From Eunapius fragilis (taxonomy: Eukaryota > Porifera > Demospongiae > Spongillida > Spongillidae): a stretch of DNA of 64,000 bases. The position numbers and the translations under genes were made by a program. The notes below the pieces were generated by a model, which saw only the letters and a list, made by a program, of their open reading frames with translations, did not search any database and was not told the origin of the DNA. This document shows, in pieces, positions 11,320 through 21,842 of the stretch; the first letter of the stretch is position 1; each line of letters starts with the position of its first letter. The DNA lies in the NCBI GenBank assembly GCA_963681505.1, contig OY811979.1, positions 9,709,215-9,773,214 on the forward strand, read 5' to 3'.

Positions 11320-12470
11320 TTGACTTCTGCAGGAGTCATGTATACTGACATACTTGACTCCTACAGGAGTCATTCATTGAGATTCTTGACTCCTGCAGGA
11401 GTCATGCATACTGGCATACTGGACACCTGCATTGAGATACTTGACTCCCGCAAGAGTCATTCATACTGACATACTTGTCTCCTAGCCTGCAGGAGTCATA
11501 CATTGAGACACATGACTCCTGCAGGAGTCATACATTCAGATACTTGACTGCTGCAGGAGTCAAACATTGAGATACTTGACTCCTGCAGGAGTCATAAATT
11601 GAGATGTTGACTCCTGCTGGAGGGATGAATACTGACATACTTGACTCCTGCAGGAGTCATGCATAATGACATAATTGACTCCAGCAGGAGTCATACATTG
11701 AGATACTTGACTCCTGCAGGAGTCATGCTTACTGACATACTTGACTCGTGCAGGAGTCATGCATTGAGATACATGACTCCTGCAGGAGTCATACATTGAG
11801 ATACTAGACTCCTGCTCGAGTCATGCATACGGAAATACTTGTCACCTGCAGGAGTCATGCATACTGACATACTTGACTCCTGTAGGAGTCATAAATTGAG
11901 ATACATGACTCCTGCAGGAGTCATACACTGATGTACATGACTCCTGCAGGAGTCATACACTGATGCACATGACTCCTGCAGGAGTCATGCATACTGACAT
12001 ACTTGACTCCTGCAGGAGTCATACATTGAGATACTTGAATCTTGCAGGAGTCATGCATACTGACATACTTGACTTCTGCAGGAGTCATGTATACTGATAA
12101 ACTTGACTCCTACAGGAGTCATTCATTGAAATTCTTGACTCCTGCAGGAGTCATGCATACTGGCATACTTGACTCGTGCAGGAGTCATACAATGAGACAG
12201 TTGACTCCTGCACTTGACTGCTGCTGGAGTCATGCATACTGACATACTTGACTCCAGTAGGAGTCATACATTGAGATACATGACTCCTGCAGGTGTCATA
12301 CATTGAGATACTTGACTCCTGCAGGAGTCATGCATACTGACATACTTGATTCCTGCAGGAGTCATGCATACTGACATACTTGACTCCTGCAGGAGTCATA
12401 CATTGAGATACATGACTCCTGCAGGAGTCATACATTGAGATTCATGACTCACGCTGGAGTCTTACATTGA
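11320..12470. repeat. 32-34 bp satellite with palindromic core
   Basis: About 34 tandem copies of a unit built from the palindrome TGACTCCTGCAGGAGTCA plus a 14-16 bp spacer of two main kinds (GCATACTGACATAC or TACATTGAGATA). A longer internal duplication is visible: the series starting at 11330 is repeated nearly in order from about 12070. Short Ser/Arg frames across it are artefacts. TGACTC half-sites resemble AP-1/GCN4-type sites, which may be coincidence. Confidence 0.95.
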
Positions 12471-12472
12471 GA

Positions 12473-13212
12473 CAAGTAAATAAAAACATTCTCTACGAGA
12501 AAGTTGGTGGGATATAGGATTTGATTATGACATTGGTGGTGTAAAAAGCAAGGAAACAAGGTCTTATCAGAAGGGAAAATGTCATAGTCCTATATTTAGC
12601 ACACAAACAACAAATGCCCTAGAAATGTGCTAAATATAGGACTATGACATTTTCCCTTCTGATAAGACCTTGTTTCCTTGCTTTTTACACCACCAATGTC
12701 ATAATCAAATCCTATATCCCACCAACTTTCTCGTAGAGAATGTTTTTATTTACTTGATTTCTTAATTATTTTTCATACCCATCTTTAGATACCGTAATTA
12801 AATTATACAAGACATAGGAGGCTGATAGTCGATTGTTTATCAAAGTATTATATTATATAAAAGCGAGTCCTCCAGCCGATTCTGAAGCTATTGGTGAAAT
12901 TTTCATCGCTTAGAAATGTTCCTGTCCTGAGTTATGCGTTGCCAAGAAGAAGGAGAAGAACAAGAAGACGACCCGCCCCTTGTTCCGAGACTGGGTACGA
13001 GGACGGGCAGTACACTCTTGTTCTCAACAACCACGCGGTTCAGCGACATGAAACAAAAACGAAACTACTCATTTTTGACTTCTAGATCGATTGCTAAAAC
13101 AAGCTACACGATCCGATCGTCGGGAGTGTTGTTACAGACGGGTCGCGTTTTTAATGACATTCATAGTCGTGGTCAAATCCTATATGGAAGTTTCTAACGA
13201 AACTTCCGATAA
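12473..13212 (+). mobile_element. Hairpin element, copy 1
   Basis: It begins with a 284-bp inverted repeat (12473-12756) whose roughly 131-bp arms match perfectly around a 22-bp loop. A unique tail of about 450 bp follows and ends in a 9-bp stem hairpin (13186-13207) and GATAA. A second copy lies at 23312-24115. The tail has conserved blocks such as GCGAGTCCTCCAGC and CACGCGGTTC but no reading frame shared between copies, so it is probably non-autonomous. The 3' hairpin recalls Helitron-like elements, yet the ends do not fit the classic CTRR rule. Confidence 0.8.
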
Positions 13213-14066
13213 CTCAGTAACTTGAAATCAGTGCTTGCATATTCAGATCTTCCGTTACTTATTAATGGTTATAAAATATAACTTCAAACTTTAGTAGGTT
13301 TTAGATATTGTTACTTAACCATGGCTTTGTACTAATTGGTTTGTTAAGTATTTTTATAACATAGGTTTAATAACTCAAGTGGCTTTGATTTTAAAGCATT
13401 GTGTTTGGACACTGCTCTATGAAGTAACATAATTGAATCATGGTGTAATGACTAGAATTTGGTATTCATTAGCATGCAAAATTCAAAAATAGGTCAGAGT
13501 GAAATTAAGTTTTTACAGTTTACATGCAGACGTCATTTTGACAACACTCACCTCATTGGTCAACATGTCGCTGGTACATAAAGTTTTGAGGTCACACATA
13601 TTCATACTATGATACATGTGACCTTAGTTGATACTACTAAGACAGTGTGCTCCACAGTAACAAACATGTACAGTCTGATTATTTTTTATTAGACTTACAG
13701 TTGAAGTGTAATGATTGACATTTTTTAATTACCATCACTATGTAAACAAGAGCATGCAAACTTGCTACACAGTACTGTATTTTGATCAAATGGAGAGCAG
13801 AATCCATGCATCTTGTATACAGGGTGTTTCACAATCAAGGAGAATTTTCAATTAACCACAAGCAATTAATTAGTTGTTAAAAGTTCTAACAGCAAAAGCT
13901 GGTGATATAATAATCGTCCCAAGACCCCTATGAATTTGGGGGCCATTGCATCTAGTTGGAATTTATTAATAAATTCAGAGAAAGCTTCTAAAATGGTATG
14001 TTGTTATTTGGAATTATTAATATTATTTTCGTTGATTTTTTATTCATTAATTCAAAACTCATGCAG
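13213..14066. other. AT-rich stretch upstream of the Ig-like exon
   Basis: No gene is supported. CAGGGTGTTTCACAATC near 13820 resembles the end of a small DNA transposon, but no partner end was found. Confidence 0.35.
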
Positions 14067-14381
14067 GTATGGTCCTTGTACCCATCAACAAGTCCTTAGT
14101 GGTGGTGTGTGAAGGACGTAGTACTACCCTGATGGTACAAGTGATGTCACACTCTCCTCCTTACCATGTCGAGTGGTACATGAATAGCTCCATGGTGAAG
14201 GCCAGTAATTTATACGTCATCTCCAACATCTCTGTCTCTGATGCCTCAACTTATCCCATCACCTACAATGCCTCTCTCACCATCTCCACTGTTAACCTCA
14301 CCACTCAAGGATTCTACTGGGTCGCCTTTTACGATCATTGGACTTTTGTCTCTAGTAATGCCATCTTCGTCACACCCCCAG
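14067..14381 (+). CDS. Ig-like domain exon of a probable surface protein
   Basis: An exon between acceptor ATGCAG and donor GTAGGC. Its product has an Ig-like layout: a strand with a cysteine (SLVVVCEGRS), a tryptophan strand (YHVEWYMNSS), then ASLTISTVNLTTQGFYWVAF, resembling the F strand. The usual second cysteine is replaced there (YWVAF), so this may be a divergent Ig fold without the standard disulphide. Several N-x-S/T sites suggest an extracellular protein. The neighbouring exons were not found, so the full gene is unknown; a pseudogene fragment is possible. Confidence 0.5.
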
Positions 14382-14617
14382 GTAGGCAAGGCATTGATAT
14401 GTCTATCAGTGTAATTCTTCCTGTAATCATTCCCCATCTCCAGTACCAAAGGGGTCAATATACACATTCAAACTTCCCCCCAAGGTCAAGGAAACTGCCC
14501 CCCAAGGTCAAGGAATGCTGAGGTGTGCATGTGTATGAACACTTTGCCATGTCCCCCCCCCCCCCATCCCCCCTCATTATCACTTTTCAAATGATTGGAG
14601 CACTAGTTGCCCCGAAA

Positions 14618-14880
14618 GCAGATTGAACTCGCTACACGTGCGTGCCCAGTAGAAAGGCCTGTTGCAAGATAAGGGGTGGTGTGAAAAATGTGGCAGTGCT
14701 TCCCTGGGTGTGAGTGATGTGGGTACATGAGGAGTGATGCGTGGGTGTAATTATTGGGACCAGTGCAAGTGAGCCTGTGGGAGCACAAGTTGCAGACCGA
14801 ACTCGCTACACGTGCGTGCCCAGTAGAAAGGCCTGTTGCAAGATAAGGGGTGGTGTGAAAAATGTGGCAGTGCTTCCCTG
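14618..14880. repeat. Direct duplication, 174-bp offset
   Basis: A segment of about 88 bp beginning GCAGAYYGAACTCGCTACAC and running to GTGCTTCCCTG occurs at 14618 and again at 14792 with very few changes. The spacer is G-rich. I see no open frame or known element. Confidence 0.85.
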
Positions 14881-15307
14881 ACGACTACTGGTCTGTTAAG
14901 CCTGGAGGTTGCTAGATCCTGTGTATTGGTGACTACTGGTTCCCCCGTTAATAATTTATTCGGCGTTACCTAGGTAATAGACCCTTCCCTTTAACGGCGT
15001 GAGGAATGCAATTATTCTTAATTGCGTCACTTCCGGAGTTCATCCTGTGCGCGAGTACTAACACTGTACCAGGTTGTTATCAGTGTAAAGAATGAACGGT
15101 TTTGTGAAATCGGAGCCATGTGTGTGAGAAGGTGACCTCCATAGATAAGCTACAGGCAAGTGGAGGTGGGGTGGGGGAGAGTAGGGTGTGAGAGTGGGGA
15201 GTGTCCGTTTCTGCTCTTGATATGTTTCCTAAATCGGATCTCCAATCGCGGAAGAATGCACTGGCGAATACTCATGCCAATGCTTAACCTATAATTGCCT
15301 AAAAAAA

Positions 15308-15402
15308 CGTAAGGTATACCTTACAAAAACGTAAGGTATACCTTACAAAAACGTAAGGTATACCGTAAAGTATACCTTACAAAAACGTAAGGTATACCTT
15401 AC
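15308..15402. repeat. Tandem GTAAGGTATACCTTAC palindromes
   Basis: Four copies of a 16-bp palindrome separated by AAAAAC, one of them rearranged. The rest of 14881-15480 holds no supported gene. Confidence 0.85.
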
Positions 15403-15806
15403 GTTGGGCAATAAGAGTTAACTCATAATTTAACGTTTTGCAATGAGATTTCACAGGTATCTCAAGTTATATGTGTGACAATTTCATTGAATATATGACT
15501 GAAATAATGAATAATGCAAACATGCCTTTGCTATAATTGAGATAATCCTTAATTTATCAACTTTTCTCATCGTTTTCAACACATATACCATCTTCAAATG
15601 CTTACAACTGTGCATTACAAATAGTAAATCATATGAAAATGTTCCATTTAACCATTGATAGATCATTCTTACTGGTTTACAAAGATGATGTGGTTATGAA
15701 TACTAGTTAAGTAACACAAATCAAGTTCATCAAATCAAGTGAGGGGTTGGGAGAATACGTGTATGTCATATGGCCTGTAGAACAATTGCTGCACTGAGTG
15801 CACTCC

Positions 15807-17857
15807 TCAAATATTGTGCACAGTGACAGCATGCACATTTGCACAGTTCCGCCCAGACTTAGCACCACACACTGCAAATGGTTTGCAACCATTGGCATTG
15901 CTGCAAGTTGAACAGCAGTAATAGGCAGGTGGTGCAGGCTTTGGGCACACGCGACACCTAAGTGAGGAGCCATGCTTCTTATGATTCTCTGTTTTTGCTT
16001 TTTTATGTTTTACCTGACGCAGATACTCTGGTATAGGGACAAGATGATGGACAGTGGAGTCTTCCTCTTCCACAAAGCTGTCATCCCTGGCTGCCAATGG
16101 TCTCTTTCGTAATACACGAACATGTTCGGTCTCCTCCACAGGGGCTCCATCATATCTATTAGATAATAGAATGATAGCCAAATTCTCAATGAAATCTTGA
16201 TGCTTTGGTGGAGTTGCATGTCTATTGAAGTAACAGTACGCTTTAAATGCATCTACTTCAATAATTCCTATTATGGTACACAGACATCTGAACCACCACT
16301 CATGTGTTCCAACTGTTCTTTCCAGAGCAAGGCCATCTTGTCTCAGATGGTTATGGATATCAATAGCACATGCAGCTTCAAAGTATGATTATATCATCTG
16401 AGTCCGTGGAACTGACCGAGTAATGTTTTTAATCAAGATTGAGTATCCAGCGCTTCTTCTGGTGGTCATCAACTGGGAGTGTATGATTCCAAGTACTTAG
16501 GAGACACTTCTTAGGTACATCTGCAGTTCCTGGTTCATTCCAGGCATGCCCATATATTTTGTATTCCCTTCCTCCAATTGAAGTTGTTGTTTCAACAGAC
16601 TTGGTTGCACCACGATGTTCTTCACCTGTCCATGCCAGAGTATTCAGATAACGTTTGGGAAAGCCTCGATGTGCAGTTTTTAGCAAGCCTGTGTAGTATG
16701 TGCCATGTTCCAACATAGCACAGGCTGTTTCAACAGATGTAAATGCTGAATCTCCATAGACAATATGGCCCTTACCATGCAGCATCTTTGTGAGCCTCAG
16801 AACAAGTGCAGTATGCTTGGAAAAGCGATCAGTGAAATCCTTGTTAGCCATGTCCTCCTTTGATTCCTGAATCTCAATATGCAACGTAATTCCAGTGAAT
16901 GCATCAGCGAGGACCTTGTATTCCACTCCAACACCTTCTGGCTTCCTTATGATTTTGGTAAGTTTTGGTATGCCTTCGGGAATATAATCAAAAAAAGGGA
17001 TCCACTTCCCCATACTTTCATCAATGACATTTTCACTTCCAGAGATTAATTTGTTTTCCCTGCACTCATTGAATGCATCCACCACTGCCTTGACAAGATA
17101 CCATGCATGGATCCTTTTGAGCATCCTCTCTACTTAATGGCACAACCAGTTGAAGGTGTGCTTTCCAGTCCAGAAAGCGATCACGTCCCAACCCAAATCG
17201 CTCTTTCATACGGAATGGTGGAACTAGCCTACTTTCTTGTGTGTTCCAGAGATTTTTTATGTTACCTGGGTTGACTAAGGCAGTAGTTAATAGCACTCCA
17301 ATACATTGCATGAATTCATGTTTTGTGAAATTCCTGACACTGACTGGGAGGTTTGCATTTGTCAGATTTATCACATGGTTAAAGTAGTCGTGGGGAAACA
17401 TGATGTTGAAGCAGTCTTCAACTGAATGTGGTTGGTTGGACCATTTGATGCGCAAATCATTCATGCCCAGTCCTGCTGCAGCTCGCTGACAAACTGGAAT
17501 TCCACCATCGAGCACCTCCCACTTCTGCCCGTGCGGCTCCAAAGGGTTGGCATCTGGCGAGGTCTGTAAAACGTGTTGTTCTCCACTTAATGAGGATTCA
17601 TCTGCTTCATCCTCTATCTGTAGCTCATCTACGTCACTTTCTCTACCGAAGTCCTCGTTGTCCTGCTCGCTTAGGGCTGGCTGAGCGTCCTGAGTAGCAA
17701 CATTGGGTAGAGGCAGGGGCGGAGTCACCAAACTCACAGGCTGCTGGTCTTTGAAAAACGCGGCTCCATGTTCTGATGTGAAATCTTTCTCCCCAATAGT
17801 CCACTGAACTCTGAACGGTTCTTGTGAAGATCTCCCCCCCCCCCCCCCCCCTCGCAC
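15807..17857 (-). pseudogene. piggyBac transposase, decayed
   Basis: piggyBac transposases are DDD enzymes that insert at TTAA. Landmarks in order: an acidic N-terminus (DNEDFGRESDVDELQIED), a core start (HDYFNHVINLTNANLP), the first Asp in NVIDESMGKW, the second in IVYGDSAFTS, then FEAACAIDIHNHLRQDG with THEWWFR, and a C-terminal Cys-rich finger (CRVCPKPAPPAYYCCSTC). Two frameshifts (near 17100 and 16430) and an in-frame TAA near 16390 interrupt it, so it is not functional as it stands. The poly-C/G run at 17831-17850 obscures the true start. I could not identify the TTAA-flanked ends. Confidence 0.88.
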
Positions 17858-17930
17858 CTATACTTTTACGGTACAGATATTCAATTAACATCTTATTGGC
17901 ACCTCAATGACATAATACTTTCCGCATAAC

Positions 17931-18288
17931 TAACACGATTAAATCAGATATTCTTCATTCCGCGACGCGAGCAAATGCTATTCTACTGTGAGGTTTATCT
18001 CTAACATGCACAAACAGTAGTGAACACTTACAGTAATGAGCGTTTCATTTTTTGCCGGTACTGGTCCACACCCCTCTTGTAAATTCTCGTTCTAGCTGGG
18101 CCTAGTTTAGGTTCAGTGTAAAGGGGATAAGTACATTGGCTTCACTCCCCTATCCTAGCATGGCACACCCATTCTAACCCCCCCCCCCCCCCCCCCATTT
18201 TCTAACCCTTAGTGAAGCCAATGTACTTATCCCCAAGCCAATGTACTCCGCGTCGCGGAATGAAGAATATCTGATTTAATCGTGTTAG
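17931..18288. repeat. Nested inverted repeat, possible MITE
   Basis: A 40-bp perfect inverted repeat (17931-17970 and 18249-18288) encloses a second pair, GGATAAGTACATTGGCTTCA near 18123 and its inverse near 18213, around a poly-C run at 18177-18197. It could be a small fold-back transposon just 5' of the piggyBac remnant. No target duplication was confirmed. Confidence 0.7.
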
Positions 18289-18493
18289 TTTGAGATGCGT
18301 TTGAACAAGATCAGCGGCAGAAATAAATGGTTCAGCTAAAAAAACGTAGCGGTATTTTACATGATTATGGTGGGGATCAGTGTGAAAGCAAAATAGTTTC
18401 TGGTGCAAAAAGAATTTAAAAAAATTCTTAAACAATTAAGTCAGGGACATAAAATCAGCTAAGCATAAAACTGTTCAAAACAAGCATGTACTC

Positions 18494-19262
18494 ATGTCCA
18501 AATTGGCTAAGCTGAAAACTGTTCACAAAAAGCATGCAGGCTCTTCCAAATTAATTAAGCAGAATACTCTTCAACCGAGCAAGAATGATCTATCTGTATA
18601 CTGCAGTTGTGAACCAAATACTAGGCATCTTTTGAAAGCTTGCTTGCTTTATCCGTCGAAAAAGGATAAAATATCCCGATTTGTGTCTAGTGGTCATGAC
18701 ACTTTTGAGCTAAATGGGGTTGTTGAAATTGGGTATTGTAGTAATCCGATACAACCCCGTGGTCCATTGCCTACCGAAGAATGGAAGGCATCAGTGTGCA
18801 ATTTTATCAATGAGCTTAATGATTCTGGTGGCTCTAGTTCTAAAGTCAATCTAAATTGCTCAGTACAACAGCGGGCAACTCGAAGTTCAAGAACTGACGC
18901 AGTATCTTTGAAGCCCCATGTTATTCTCAAAGTTCTAGGAGATGGTAATTGCCTTTACAGGGCACTATCTCAACTTGTTTTCAACACAGAGCTTTATTTT
19001 GAAAGCATTAAAAAGTGCATACTAGCATTTGTTCAGCAATAAAAGAATGAAGGGCTCTTTACTAAATTAACCCAAGATTTTGAGGGTACAAAATTTGTAC
19101 CTTCAGAATTTGTTCGAAAAAGAGTTACATCCAGTTCATGTTGGGGCACGCATGAGGATATATTCATTTTTGCAACTCTGCTGCAATCACCAATTCTCGT
19201 TTATTGTTCAAATACCGCTAAGTGGGTTCAATTTAATCCACTGTTTGCAAATGATGTATGTT
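18494..19262 (+). pseudogene. OTU-type cysteine protease remnant
   Basis: OTU domains are cysteine proteases, often deubiquitinases, and are also carried by some mobile elements. The frame from ATG 18494 holds a basic start (SKLAKLKTVHKKH), a Cys-containing stretch (SVYCSCEPNTRHLLKACL), then the OTU signature LGDGNCLYRALSQL with the catalytic Cys near residue 154. Downstream, SSSCWGTHEDIFIFATLLQS and ILVYCSNTAKWVQFNP fit the rest of the fold. The frame is interrupted about once, and the catalytic His expected near the end was not seen. The DNA around the start carries a degenerate direct repeat of about 45 bp. The source element or host gene is unknown. Confidence 0.65.
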
Positions 19263-19399
19263 GAGTGTCAATGAACAGTGAGTACTGCATTTAATCAATC
19301 ACGATAACATGCATTATGATGCAGTGGCTCCTCAAATGAATATATAAGGGTGCAATATGGTGCACTGCAATCAATGCATGGCAGCTCTCATGGCAGTAT

Positions 19400-19650
19400 T
19401 TTACGCCCCTTCATGGTGCTATTATACACCCTCACGGTGGGGCTATACACACCCTCATGGTGCTATTGTACACCCTTATGGTGTACAATGTTATACGCCC
19501 TCATGGTGCTATTGTACACCCTAATGGTGTACAATATTATACACCCTCATGGTGCTATATTTTACACCCTTATGGTGTTACTGTACACCCTTATGGTGTA
19601 CAATACTCTGTGCTATTGTACACACACCCTCATGGTGTAGTGTGTTATGC
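19400..19650. repeat. Minisatellite with CACCCTCATGGTG motif
   Basis: About ten copies of the short palindrome-like block CACCCTNATGGTG joined by CTATTGTA or TACAATATTATA spacers. Tyr/Pro-rich frames over it are artefacts. Confidence 0.85.
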
Positions 19651-20631
19651 AGACTACAGGGAACCACACAACCTTGGAAAGTAAGTTCGATATTTGCAAG
19701 TAACTGTGTCAATTATTCAACTTCCTTACAGGAGTTTTGAACAGCTGGCTGGAAAGAAAAGAACATTTGTATTGTATGTTTGAGCAGTGTTAGCTTAGCA
19801 ATTATTTTCCCCTGGGTGGATTTTCCTCAAGGGTTTGCCACTCCAGGGTTTTTTTATCCAAGGGATAGATTGTAGGCAACAATCCCCTGAATGAGCCAAT
19901 TTTATTATTGCCTCACTGCTCAATTATTATCATTATTTTTTTTTTGTGTACTATAATTTGACTAATGGCTCAATTCAATATTGAATACCTTGCGGTGGGT
20001 CATAAATCATGGCGATCTGAAGGAGGAGGATGGTCCTACCTGTTGTATGTAGTGGTGGGGGAGGAACAGCTGGCAGTGTCCACTCAGAGACCATTACGGC
20101 AGACCAGCTGGACCTTAACGTGCATATCCCCCAACTCCCCTCCCCCTCCCTGTGGTCGTGATGGTGATTTGGTGGCGTGAATATATACGGCTCTCAACAG
20201 TGGTAAAGTCACAGGTCACAACGACGGAAAATAAGGCATATACCGCCCTTCACCAAATCAATTTCTATTGATGAAAGCTGTAAGAGTACTGCAATATATA
20301 CTATATACATTATTCTACCTTGTGGATGCACAAAAGCTTCTATAACCCCCCCCCCCCCCCCCCCCCCCCACACAAGATGGGGAGGGGTAAAGTTCATGAA
20401 TGTGACAGCCTGTAAAACGTCTGATAGCAATCAAAAGTTCTCTATTATTTGATGCAGGAAGATTTACTGTGCCTGGGGTGGAAAGGAGAAGAGGGGGAGA
20501 GGGAAGAGGAGAGGAAATATATGAATAAGAGGATTGAATTGTCCAATGTCTTGTTCCCTGAACACAATGAATTGTGAAGGGACAATGCTGAGAACGGAAA
20601 CCATAGACACAACAAACCACACCTAACATAC
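19651..20631. other. Stretch 3' of the phosphatase exons
   Basis: Further 3' exons of the minus-strand phosphatase gene should lie here, but I could not recognise one. A poly-C run occupies 20347-20369, and a purine-rich run lies near 20480-20520. Confidence 0.35.
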
Positions 20632-21235
20632 CAATGAGTCCAGCAAGCCAGCTCGTTGCATCCTCATCGATAGGAGGGTCTGGAATGCGTCCACCACCTG
20701 GTCCACCTTGACCCTTTCAATTATTGAATAGGTCAAACAGAAGGTTCCTGTACGACCAATCCCATCGCTTAGAATAGTGAAGTTCAATTGAAACCATTGT
20801 TGATTGCAACACTCACATTCCCATGTCAGTACTCATCCTCATGTGGCATTGTTCTAACACAAAAAGATACTTGTTAATTGGTAATCGAATGTACTCTCCA
20901 AAGCAAAAACACACTTTCTACACACACTTTCGAGACAGCTACATGTAATGTATGCATACAAAAATACCCTGTCACTTCCACCCTCACACTTTCCACCTGA
21001 ACACTTCCATCCCCACATCTCATCTCAACAAAAGATCACGCACGTGCAATGGACTGTGATTGGCCCATTTTCCAGACTTCCTTTATATGCGCTGAAGCAA
21101 ATCAACAATTCATCTAGTGTTCTCCAGGGCTAAACGATTTGACCACATCAAGTAGTGGAACTGAGTGACCATCCTTTTGTCTTGGGGCTGGGATGAAGGA
21201 TACATTATTAAAGAACGAAGGCCATTGAATGGGAG
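20632..21235 (-). CDS. Protein tyrosine phosphatase catalytic exons, partial
   Basis: Classical PTPs remove phosphate from tyrosine through a Cys in HCxxGxGR[ST]G. Three minus-strand exons fit. The first (about 21235-21136) gives KRMVTQFHYLMWSN, matching the QFHYxxWP motif. The second (21091-21044) ends NGPITVHC plus a split codon. The third (20767-20632) continues as DGIGRTGTFCLTYSIIERV then FQTLLSMRMQRAGLLDSL. The second and third join in phase as HCTDGIGRTG, so the active-site Cys is present across the intron. The domain resembles receptor-type PTPs. The first-to-second junction does not keep phase, so an exon may be missing. The long-inverted-end transposon begins just upstream at 21237. 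Confidence 0.75.
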
Positions 21236-21663
21236 TTTTATGACATAATCACATTTTGCCAGATAATCGCCTCAATTTCGATGGCAGCTTGGATTGGGAA
21301 GTCGAGAATTCGAACGATTGCGTCAAATTGGTTCAATTATTGGTTTTGTCAAGTTTAAATACTTTTTAAAATCGAAAATTTAATATTTAGGTATGGAACC
21401 GAAGTGTGTCCGGAATGGAATCGGGCTTTCTAATAACTACGAAGCCACGCCTATATCCCGGTTGTCGTTCTATAGCTGCATATTTACGGCGGGTTCCGGG
21501 CTAGCTAGCGCTCCGCAAGACTACACGCGAGTGAGAACTATAGAGCCTGAATTATTCTTCATCTAGTTACAGACACGCATGTCTGCGGCACCCACATTTC
21601 GTATGGGTGAGCTTGGCCAATGAACTTTACCTTCCCTCGGCCTCATATAAACTTAGAGCAGAG

Positions 21664-21679
21664 ACGCGCGCGCACGCAC

Positions 21680-21742
<63 letters not shown>

Positions 21743-21754
21743 GCACGCATACAC
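21664..21754. repeat. CA microsatellite in left TIR
   Basis: A CA/CG run at the same position as the repeats at 26065-26158, 44428-44475 and 48588-48681 in the other flank copies. Confidence 0.9.
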
Positions 21755-21820
21755 ACACATGCAAGCAGACGCACGCACGTACTCCAACTGGCGTGGATCT
21801 TTATGTGTCGTGAATACGAC

Positions 21821-21842
21821 CAGAGATAATATATTATCTCTG
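21821..21842. mobile_element. 22-bp palindromic micro-insertion, 7-bp target duplication
   Basis: CAGAGAT, an AT-rich core and ATCTCTG, flanked by ATACGAC on both sides (21814-21820 and 21843-21849). The matching positions in the other three flank copies (near 26020, 44530 and 48560) lack the insert and carry a single target sequence, so the unoccupied site is visible. Confidence 0.8.

Noticed and set aside
11320-12470. CRISPR-like array of palindromic repeats with spacers
   Set aside because: The spacers are themselves repeated in two types, and the context is an animal genome with no cas genes.
13815-13850. CAGGGTGTTTCACAATC as a transposon end
   Set aside because: No matching opposite end or target duplication found nearby.
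15300-15410. Possible tRNA or small RNA hairpin cluster
   Set aside because: Simple tandem palindromes without a cloverleaf or promoter boxes.
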